Below are positions 55,523 through 64,000 of a DNA stretch of 64,000 nucleotides, piece by piece. Every line of letters begins with the position of its first letter. The first letter of the stretch is position 1. Source of the stretch: Halichoerus grypus (Eukaryota; Chordata; Mammalia; Carnivora; Phocidae); the NCBI RefSeq assembly GCF_964656455.1, contig NC_135717.1, positions 153,005,793 through 153,069,792 on the forward strand, in the 5' to 3' direction. The notes below the pieces were generated by a model, which made no database searches, was not told the origin of the DNA, and saw only the letters and a program-made list of their open reading frames with translations. A program made the translations under genes and the position numbers.

Positions 55523-56739
55523 GTATGTTCGCGACGAAGCCTCCCCCAGCCCCGGAAAGAAGCCTGGCTGGGAGCTCGGTGGCGGGGTGGGGGCAGGGGG
55601 GTCACTTAAAACAAAGCGATATCATTCCTACTGCGGGAGGCCTCAGACGATGAGTTAATTAAAAACAGTAGTTGATAAAATATTAACACGTGTTCACATA
55701 ATAGATTTTAATTACTTGGTTGGGGGGAGAGAATTGTAATGATGCCTGGGGTACTCATCAATTTCCAAAGATTTTAATATCAGGATAGCTTATAGCTTTT
55801 CAGCATCGTCAAAGGAAATGCAAAGCACTCCCTATTCAGCACTTATAATTGCAATCAGAATTTCTCAAACGGCTCTGCTCTGGAAGACAATGTGTGAAGA
55901 TATATTTCAACCAAATTGAGGCCGTCTTATTTTAGAACGATAACACAAGACAAATTCCACTGTGTTCCCCGTGCAATATGACACCCTTACTTTATTTTCA
56001 TGGATTAGTTACAAATGTTTGGTGTCACGCACTTAATGTTCTGTGATCTCATAGATATTTTTAGAGGAATGCTGTAAATCACTACAGGAAGATGATTGCC
56101 TGGCTGCCGGAGGGTTTCACCCATTCGAGAACTTCTTTTCACCCATCCCCATCCCACCCCCACCCCCTTCCCTTCCTAAAGGAAGAGAGAGCAATTTCTT
56201 GCACATTCACGAATTGTAGAGAGAGGGCCAAGCATGACAAGTATCTCCAAAATTACTTAGGCATTTTCTGTGCTTTTCCGTTCATAGAGACTGGGGAAAG
56301 CGATCGCTGTCATTTGGTTTGATCCTTAGCCTTATGGAGACTCGGGGCTTCTTCACAATCTTGTTAGTGGAGGAGGAGGGAAAAAAGACAGTGGGGTTTT
56401 GGGATTACTCAGTAAGGGGGCTGAGTCTCCTGTGGCTTAGCTCTGGATGGCGAGACCTGTGGTATCATCCTAGAAGAATTCATTCCCTAATTGGAGAAGG
56501 CACCATGTCGCTGTGGGCTGTGTTAGGGTTATGTGCTCTGGTGGGAGAATAGTCCACAGCAGCTGTTTCCAGTTCTAGGTCACTGCCAGATGTAGTTTAC
56601 CCTCCGCTGAAGACGATACCCTGCTCAGCCGCCATCCACAAGCCAGGAGCCTGAGTAGAAAGTTAACATTTCTTATGTTCTGATTTCTGTGTATATAACT
56701 GTCTGTGGCCGAGAGGTGGTGAGGAGCAGTGGTTCTCAA

Positions 56740-56890
56740 ACTAGCATGCAGCGGTGAAGAGCACAGACTCTGGCCGGGCACGCTTGCAATCCACCCCTGC
56801 CCATCTGTGTGACATGGGGCAAGTTTCCAAACCTCCCTGTGCCTCAGGCTCCTCGCCTGTAAAATGGGGAGGATGATCACTGTGCGGGTT
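56740..56890 (+). mobile_element. MIR fossil
   Basis: GGTGAAGAGCACAGACTCTG, CTGTGTGACATGGGGCAAGT, GTGCCTCAGGCTCCTCGCCT and GTAAAATGGGGAGGATGATC match MIR. Confidence 0.88.
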
Positions 56891-56928
56891 TCATGGCGGC
56901 ATCCCAGCGGTTAAGAGCATTGACTGCT

Positions 56929-57263
56929 GGGCGCCTGGGTGGCTCAGTCGTTAAACGTCTGCCTTCGGCTCAGGTCATGATCCCAGGGGCCTGGGATTGA
57001 ACCCCACATCGGGCTCCCTGCTCAGTGGAGAGTCTGCTTCTCCCTCTCCCTCTGCCGGTCCTCGTTTCGGCTCAGGTCATGATCTCAGGGTTGTGGGATC
57101 GAGCCCTGCATCGGGCTCCATGCTGGGCATGGAACCTGCTTGGGATTTTCTCTCTCTCTCTCTCTGCCTCTGCCCCTCCCCCTGCTCTCATGCACGCACA
57201 TGCTGTCTCTCGCTCTCTTTTTCTCTCTCTCAAAGAAATAAATCTTTAAAAAAGGAAAAAGAA
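56929..57263 (+). mobile_element. Composite of two partial Can-SINEs, sense
   Basis: A head copy (GGGCGCCTGGGTGGCTCAGT at 56929 to about 57062) stops in its CT-rich part. A second copy starts at TCGGCTCAGGTCATGATCTC (57067), lacks the tRNA head, and runs to CAAAGAAATAAATCTTTAAA. The two differ in sequence, so they belong to different subfamilies. Confidence 0.9.
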
Positions 57264-58209
57264 ATGCACATCCAGACAGACCAATGCCTGGGTCTTCCGT
57301 TGGGACTGATGAAATCAGAACTGCTGGGGACGAAGGCCAGGCATAGACAGACGTTTCTTAAACACCCCAGGTACTACCGAGGACGTACAGCGTGCGTGGA
57401 GAGGGCCCCTGGGTATCTTGGAGAATGAAAGACAAACTTTGCATCAGGGCTTGTTGATACCTTTCCCTACGATTGTTGGAGGACAAATGCAGGGTCTTGG
57501 TCCCACCCCAAAGATGTGTATGCTTTTACTTTGAAACATTTTGGAAGCCCCCCAGATTCCCAAGGAGAGACATTTGTGAGTGTCTGTAGGTTGGGGGAAT
57601 CACGTTCATGAAAATGTGAACCCCGACAGGAAGGAGAGGAAAGGAGAGGACCAGACTGGGAGTGGGGCAAGAAGTCGAATGCCTGAAGCAACTTTTGAGG
57701 TTTGAATCCTTTTTAATGCTTTACATGGCAACACTTTTTCCGCCTTTCATTTTGAAACATTATTTCACAGTCAATTAAGACCATGTGTTTCAGATTTGTT
57801 AACTCTCAACTGTCATCAAAATGTTTCTTGATGTTGAAGGAATTCATATTGACTCTTGGAGTCTTTTTTCCTTTATAGCCCCTGGGGAAAAGGCTAATGG
57901 GAAATTATGATTTTAGAAATCCAGATAAATCTTGCTTTTCAAATGCAGATTTGCCAGTAGACAGAGACTAGAAAAGGGGTGGGCCACTGGTTTCTAGGGG
58001 CCTTGCTTTAAAAATGATTTTTAATGCCTTTTATTGTACCTGTCCCAACCTGTTTCATGGTAGATGGTTATATTAGAAGCTCCAGAGGAGGCACATGATC
58101 TGGGCCATGCTTGTGTGACAAAATGTTAGCAGAAGGTCAATATAAAAAATTTAAGGTTTTTCATTTCCTTTCAGGCAAGTTCCCCCAGTCTTAACCATCA
58201 TATTACAAT

Positions 58210-58978
58210 TTGCTTCCTTCCTCCCCCTTCCCTCTCCCCCTCTCTCCCTCCTCCCCCTCTCTCCTCCCTCTTTCCTCTCCCTCCTCCTTTCCTCTCTCTC
58301 TTCCTTTCCTCTCCCTCCTCCCCTTCCCCTCCCCCTCCCCTCCCCTTCTCCTCCCTCCTCCCCTCCCCTCCCCTTCTCCTCCCTCCTCTCCTCCCCCTCC
58401 CCTCCCCTTCTCCTCCCTCCTCTCCTCCCCCTCCCCTCCCCTTCTTCTCCCTCCTCCCCTCCCCCTCCCCTCCCCTTCTCCTCCCTCCTCCCCTCCCCCT
58501 CCACTCCCCTTCTCCTCCCTCCTCCCCTCCCCCTCCACTCCCCTTCTCCTCCCTCCTCCCCTCCCCCTCCACTCCCCTTCTCCTCCCTCCTCCCCTCCCC
58601 CTCCCCTCCCCTTCTCCTCCCTCCTCCCCTCCCTCTCCCCTCCCCCTTTCTCCTCCCTCTTCCCCCTGCCCTTCTCCTCCCTCCTCCCCCTGCCCCTTTC
58701 TCCTCCCTCCTCCCCCTCCCCTTTCTCCTCCCTCCTCCCTCCTCCTCCCTCCTCCCCCTTTCTCTTCCCTCCTCCCTCCTCCCCTCCTCCCCCCTCCCCC
58801 TCCTCCCCCTTTCTCCTCCCTCCTCCTCCCCCCTCCCCCTTTCTCCTCCCTCCTCCCCCTCCCCCTTTCTCCTCCCTCCTCCCTCCTCCCCCTCCCCTTT
58901 CTCCTCCCTCCTCCCCCTCCCCCTTTCTCCTCCCTCTCCCCCTCTCTCCTCCCTCTTTCTCTCTTACCTCCCTCCCAA
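58210..58978. repeat. Homopyrimidine tract with 34-base minisatellite
   Basis: About 770 bases of almost only C and T on the + strand. Between 58346 and 58645 the word TTCTCCTCCC recurs at 58374, 58408, 58476, 58510, 58544, 58578 and 58612 (TTCTTCTCCC at 58442), a 34-base period. The rest is irregular CTCC/CCTT repeats. Minus-strand frames here give Gly/Arg/Glu-only products that are not real proteins. Confidence 0.95.
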
Positions 58979-59085
58979 CCCCCCACCCCAGTCATGTATA
59001 CCCAGTGGTTTACAATCCTGATTTTCTAAATTTGCCTGAGGTGGTTTATGTAATTGAAAACCAAGGTATGCTGAACAAACTCAAT

Positions 59086-59098
59086 TCTGTGTGTGTGT

Positions 59099-59135
<37 letters not shown>
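59086..59135. repeat. (GT)n microsatellite
   Basis: About 24 GT units with one AT interruption. Confidence 0.98.
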
Positions 59136-59139
<4 letters not shown>

Positions 59140-60629
59140 CTTTCAAGGAAAGAAAAGAGAAAAAATCAAGAGCAGCCACATTTAGCAACTTGAAATGCCA
59201 GACCCTGGTGCCATGACAGGGACACATTTAAAAGAGGCCCCGAACTCCTGTGTGGCTCGGTTCTCAGAAAAAAAACACCTCACATAACAACCTGAAAGTT
59301 AGGTTTCACACCTCTAAGATTAGGATATGTTCTCCCTGAGGTATGGGGTGTTTTCTAGAACATGAAGACATGAAGAACATGTAAGGAATGTACAATTCCT
59401 TATACATGAAATCATTATACTGACAAATGGGCTCGGAGAAGTAACCCTTCGGTGCATCCTGGGAGGAAAATTCCTCTGTCTTTCCTCAAATCTGAGCAAA
59501 GCTCCATACAGTCACACTTGCTCTAGTATGGCAAGAACCCTCCTCCATCACGGCGCTGCAGGCTGGTGGTCGGTGAAGAGCCTGCCCTGACGTGATCATC
59601 CCCCCGAATGCCCGCATAGGGGAGGGCCTGCGCACACGCAGGACTCTGTCTTCCTCCAACATCAGGGGATTTAGATTTGACAGCTGGCCCAGGAATAAGC
59701 CTGAGTGCTCCGTGGTTTTTCTCCCTTTGCAACATTTTAGGCAATGTTCGATTTCATTGCTGGAGAATCTCGGGCCGGCCTCATGTGCACCCTGTCTTGT
59801 GTTGCGAGGGTGATTTCAGAGCAGATGGCCTGAAACTTTGGGAGAGCTAAGGAAGGCATGAGCATTTCAGTTCCAGGAAAGTACACCACACGGGAGAAGG
59901 GACATGGGCTTCACTTTCAAGAGGAGATGAGAAAACCCAATAACTCGTAGCAAGTGTGCTGAATTAGCAAGAGAAGGTTGACTTATAATCAAAGTTAAGC
60001 GAGAAATGGTTTTTTGAACTCTTAAACCCAGGAAATGAGCCTGCCAATCTGCTGTATCTGAGAGATAGCATCTTGGCACCCTGGGAAACAGTGTTCTGAC
60101 AAACATATTATTGCCCTCCTTCTCGTATCTATAAGAAAGTCTTTAAGATTATTAGAAATTCTTAGAAAAAGCGCAGATACATGCCTGTAGAAATCCTTAC
60201 ACCTGCACTATGGTCTGTTGACGATTTCTGCCAGCCTGCCCCACTGGGTCTTTTTGCACCCAGTTGTTACATTTCGGGGACAGTCCTGTTGTTTAATAAA
60301 ATATTTCCTCGGTAACAGAGTGCTCACTACCTCTCGTGAGAGTTTCACGTCTCCACGCTTCCTCGAACACAGCGGCTCTCCCCACCACTCCCCAGCTCCT
60401 TCTGTTCCATTTAGTTTGTCCCTTTCAGAAGATCCATTATCCCCATAATTAAACAACCCACTGTCCCGATTAAGTCATTCTCTGTTACTTCAATTACATC
60501 CCATTGTTCATTAAATCCTGATGTTTGCACTTCAGCAACCTTGTTTTTAATACTCCTAGCATTTGTGGAGAAACAGTGAAGTTAATTAACAGTTCTTAGG
60601 ATTTTTTTTTCTTTTTCTCTCTACCATAG

Positions 60630-60743
60630 TGCAAATCATTTCCATTATGACTTGCAATAATACTGAAACCATTACTAACTTCATAGTTACTGTTCTGAGC
60701 TTCCTGATCAAAGAAGTGAAACCATTTTTTTATAATCATTTAG
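60630..60743 (+). other. Exon-like segment (cryptic exon candidate)
   Basis: A strong acceptor (TTTCTCTCTACCATAG/T) and a perfect donor (TTTAG/GTAAGT) bound 114 bases. It is open in one frame (starting at 60632), reading QIISIMTCNNTETITNFIVT and on. In the PLXNC1 frame it meets TGA after six codons, so inclusion there would truncate the receptor. No gene recognised. Confidence 0.25.
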
Positions 60744-61083
60744 GTAAGTCATTCCCTAGTTGATGGCAAGCAGTGGAAAATGAAAAATTAACATTAAATG
60801 AGTGCTTGAAATGACTTTCCTCTTCATACCCTTTCTTCTCATACCCATAATCTTGGGATTAGAAAATAATTTAGTTACGTAAATACAAAGGTATTTAATT
60901 TCCTTCTTTATAGCTCAAATGTGACTTTATTACTTCATTGTTAAGGATCCTTATTTATACTTCTACTCCTCAGAGAATGGTAACTTGTATAGCAAATCGT
61001 GGAGATAAAAGGCATTTTTTTCCTTTTTTTTTTTTGACATTGTCAAAGTCAGCATTCCATTTGAAGTCACCATTGTCTAGAGC

Positions 61084-61306
61084 AGGGATCACCAAACAAG
61101 AACCTGTGGGCCAAATGTGGCCGTGCGGTCTGTTGTTATAAATAAAGTTTTATTGAAACGCAGCCATGCACATTCATTGACTGTTGTCTCTGGCTGTTTT
61201 CCTGCTACAACTGCAGTGAAGTAGAGGTAACAGACCGTATAGGCTGCAGAGTCTGAAATAGTTACTATCTGGCTTTTGACAGAAAGTTTGCCAGCTCTTA
61301 ATCTAG
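61084..61306. mobile_element. hAT-type MITE (AAAGTTTTATTGAAAC family)
   Basis: CAGGGATCACCAAACAAGAA, GTGGGCCAAATGTGGCCGTG, AATAAAGTTTTATTGAAACG, CACAGCCATGC-type word, CAGACCGTATAGGCTGCAGA, and AGAAAGTTTGCCAGCTCTTA follow a well-known mammalian MITE. Nearly complete. Confidence 0.88.
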
Positions 61307-61989
61307 AGCCTGACATAATAGAGAAAAAGAACTAGAATCTGCCCTCCCCCTAAACCCTAAAACCCCAAAAGCCTTGGCCTCTTTCCTCTTTTTCTGGAGA
61401 CACACCAGTGGAAATGCCTCATCACCCTACATCAGTCTGAAACTCATGGGCGTGCTTTGCCAAAAAACAAACTGTTACATATTCATATTAAGCCGAAAGT
61501 ACTGAAACCAGTCATTTTGGGCTAAATAAGACAGATTCTTACTTGACTCTATCATGAACAAATGTTAGCAAATGCTAGCAAGTATAGAAATTTTATGACA
61601 GAAACTTACATTTGAGGAAATTCTCTCCATTAACTTAATTTTTTTCTTCAAGATGGAAAAGGCCTTCCTTCCTCATTATTCTGCTGGGGGGCAAGCAAAA
61701 TTCCTTGATCCAGGAATCTTTGGGCTCTCTGTCTTTGCAGGAAGGAAAAGGAGGGGAGAGGGGATGTAGGGCAGCCAAGAGCAGCATTACAGGGGGCATC
61801 CGGTAGCTGTCCCAGGGCTGCCAACTCCAGCTTAAGGAAAACCTCAGCTCAGAAGCTTCTGAGCCTTGCACTTGCAGCTCTGGGCTCAGGCTGCTTCTAC
61901 TGAACCTCTGGAAGCAGTGTTCTTCTCTCTTACTCCAAACCCCCTCTAAATCCAGTTGGGTATAAGAACCAGATTTTTTTTCTCTCTCT

Positions 61990-62177
61990 CTTCTTTTTTA
62001 AAAATTTTATTTATTTATTTGACAGAGAGCAAGAGAGCACAAGCCAGCGCGGGGGGTGAGGGGGTCGCAGAGAGGCAGAGGGAGAGGGGGACACAGGCTC
62101 TCTACTGAGTAGGACCCTGGGATCATGACCTGAGCCGAAGGCAGACGCTTCACTGAAGGAGCCACCCAGGCGTCCCC
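61990..62177 (-). mobile_element. Can-SINE, antisense, internally deleted
   Basis: TTTTATTTATTTATTTGACA, AGAGAGCAAGAGAGCACAAG, GACCCTGGGATCATGACCTG, and GGAGCCACCCAGGCGTCCCC. The stretch that should hold the GGGGCTCGAT part is missing. Confidence 0.93.
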
Positions 62178-62644
62178 ATACTTTTCCCTTGACCTTCATT
62201 TGGCTCTAATATGAAATTAGAAAAATATATTTTATAGGTTTTATTTAATGAAAGCAATTACTGGCCTAAGACCTTTTGTGATAAAGTGGCTGGCTTGTAA
62301 TACATTCTTTTAAAATTACTTTCTAGGTATTATAAGACACCACAGAAAGGATGCAGCAACATCTCTGCCCTTACAAGCCAAGAAGGTGGTTGAGGAGTTA
62401 ATAAGGTAGCTGGATCAGCCTCTCCCCACCAAAGTGTGCAAAATGTATGGGGAAATGCCTCTTCCCCTGCCTTTGAGTCACCTTGCCAGCTCCCCACCCC
62501 CCCGCCCACAGCCGTATTTTTTTCTATCTCCTTGATACCTTAAACCACCAAGCTGTGTGAAGGAGTGGTGGGCAAAGCCGCTAGTGAATCTGCGTACTTG
62601 TACGTCTTGTACGTCTAGCTACTGTGTAGCTTAGTGCACGAGAG

Positions 62645-62825
62645 GGGCGGGGTTAGAGTCAGACAGTCATGGGTGTGAATCCGAGCTCAACCCCTTTACT
62701 AATGGGCTGTTAGTGACCTTGGGCAAGTCACCAAGCCTCTCTAAACCTGTTTCTTCATCTAGAAACAGGTGATCATAAAACCTGAACTTGTATGCTTGTT
62801 ATGAGGTCAGAAAATAATCTATGTC
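62645..62825 (+). mobile_element. MIR fossil
   Basis: GTGTGAATCCGAGCTCAACC, TAGTGACCTTGGGCAAGTCA and CTCTAAACCTGTTTCTTCAT match MIR. Confidence 0.88.
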
Positions 62826-63929
62826 AGATGGCTAGAGAAGTTCTCATCATTTATTTATAATTGTTTTTCTTGTCTGAGCAGTTTTTGTCGTCAACTGTAA
62901 GGTCTACTAAGCACAGTGTCCTCTCACCATTCTTCCTGGTTGGTGATTTACTGACGATGGGTGATACGGGGAGTTGAGTAGCTGAATCCACTGTCATTAA
63001 AAGCTCGTGTTACTATTAGAAATGTTACCCATAATGCCTCCATCTGTGTGTTTACAATCTGGCACACAGCATCCCACTGGACAGATGTGAACAGGAGATC
63101 ACAGTGATAAATCTGAGCAACAACCTACCTAAAGGGCTGGTTTGTGACCTGCTTACAGAAGAACCAGGTCCTTCCCGTCTGGTCCTTTCTCTGGGTTCTG
63201 GGCCATGCATCTTCCAAATACCCTTCCAAGAACCCTTCTGGGTAATAGGCACATTACTGAATCCATTAGGATTCAGTTCTGCTGCAGGAAACAGAGACGC
63301 AAGCTACCTGGGGCTCAAGTAACAGGGAAGTTGATTTCTGTCCCACATGAAGTTCTGGGGTGGGCAGTCTGCTGCTGGTGGGTGCCTCTGCTCTGGGACA
63401 TCCTCACAGACCCAGGCCCCCCAGTCTCTTGTCCTCAGGCCACCTCATGGTCTAAAGTGTTTTCTCACCCCTCACGCAGCCTTCTTCCACATTCCAGCCA
63501 GCAGGACATCAGTAGGGCTGTAGGAAATGGGACAGATGGTCACCAGCTGTCTTTTGAGGAAGTTTCCCAGAGGCTGCCACAGAACACATCTGCTTAGTCT
63601 CATTGGCCAGAGTGTAGTCACGTGGCCACAGCAGGCTGTGGTAGAGGCTGGGAAAGGTTCTCTTTCCTCTGGGTGAATGTGAGCTCCATAAAAATGCCAG
63701 TGGGTGGTACTTGCAGCAGCCCACGGGGTCCTCCAGACTGAGTGCATTCCACGGGGTTCCATGCCAAGCCAAGCCAGGGAGGTTCAGCCTCCTCTTCGAG
63801 GCTGTCTGCATCCAACCTGTCTGCTCTAAGAGCATTTATCAAGAATCTTGGGCAGACTGGGACTGCCGTTGGATGTTTATCACCTTGATTGGCCTTTTGG
63901 GTTTGCTAAGAGTATGGACACATCCTAGT

Positions 63930-64000
63930 GATGACCCTCAGCAGTTCTGTGATCTCAGACACATTTCTGAACCTCCTTCTGTCTCAGTTTCTTCATCTGT
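63930..64000 (+). mobile_element. MIR fossil, cut by the window end
   Basis: GTTCTGTGATCTCAGACACA, TTCTGAACCTCCTTCTGTCT and CAGTTTCTTCATCTGT match the MIR core. Confidence 0.8.

Larger units (their letters stand above)
55523..64000 (+). other. PLXNC1: PLXNC1 intron downstream of last visible exon (partial)
   Basis: No continuation of the plexin frame is found. Contents: MIR 56740-56890, composite Can-SINE 56929-57263, homopyrimidine tract 58210-58978, (GT)n, hAT-type MITE 61084-61306, Can-SINE, MIRs, and exon-like segments at 60630-60743, 62327-62405 and 63070-63167. Nothing is recognised at 55620-56730, 57270-58200, 59150-60600 and 63170-63920. Confidence 0.88.

Noticed and set aside
58346..58645. 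CRISPR-like array
   Set aside because: The 34-base units are adjoining with no unique spacers, in a mammalian intron; it is a minisatellite.
58198..58995. Minus-strand 265-codon open frame (and the + strand 308-codon frame) over the homopyrimidine tract
   Set aside because: Only Gly, Arg and Glu (or Ser, Pro, Leu) are encoded because the DNA is pure CT/GA repeat, which lacks stop codons on the + strand and rarely makes them on the minus strand.

Overview
The window is the interior of one mammalian protein-coding gene, PLXNC1 (plexin C1, the VESPR receptor for semaphorin 7A), on the + strand. Seventeen consecutive coding exons lie between 6546 and 55522. Together they give 2,179 coding bases, 726 codons in one uninterrupted frame, with every exon edge on an AG/GT pair and every phase matching its neighbour. 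They cover the end of the first PSI domain, a spacer, the second PSI domain, the IPT-rich stalk, the single transmembrane helix, the juxtamembrane segment and the first half of the split cytoplasmic RasGAP-like domain, including the LRRTESV motif. The Sema domain and signal peptide lie upstream of the window. The Rho-binding domain, second GAP half and stop codon lie downstream. Apart from two weakly supported ORF-like exon candidates no other gene is evident.

The organism is a carnivoran. Eleven copies of the tRNA-derived Can-SINE are present, with its (A/T)GGGTGGCTCAGT head and CT-rich/AAATAAATAAAATCT tail. Their head sequence (CTGCCTTCGGCTCAGGTCATGATC, CATCGGGCTCCCTGCTC) looks like the arctoid form (bears, seals, mustelids) rather than the dog or cat form. 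That placement is by eye from memory of the families.

Layout: 1-6545 is intron with MIR and L2 fossils and a possible retrocopied 3' UTR. 6546-6660 is the PSI-1 exon. 6661-14087 is intron with degenerate L1 and L2. 14088-19969 holds four ectodomain exons, the last two separated by only 144 bases. 19970-30621 is a 10.7 kb intron with an antisense L1, SINEs and an unusual CpG-rich segment. 30622-39343 holds five IPT/stalk exons. 41319-44832 holds the membrane and juxtamembrane exons. 48558-55522 holds four GAP exons, one only 39 bases long. 55523-64000 is the start of the next intron, with a long homopyrimidine minisatellite.

The points most worth checking are: a stop-free in-frame 144-base intron whose retention would add 48 residues; a CpG-dense intronic segment with a TATA box and three CACGTG E-boxes within 63 bases; an L1 that reaches to about 20 bases from a GAP exon and probably supplies its branch point; two SINEs inserted in turn at one 13-base target; and a chain of three phase-compatible exon-like segments at 60630-63167.
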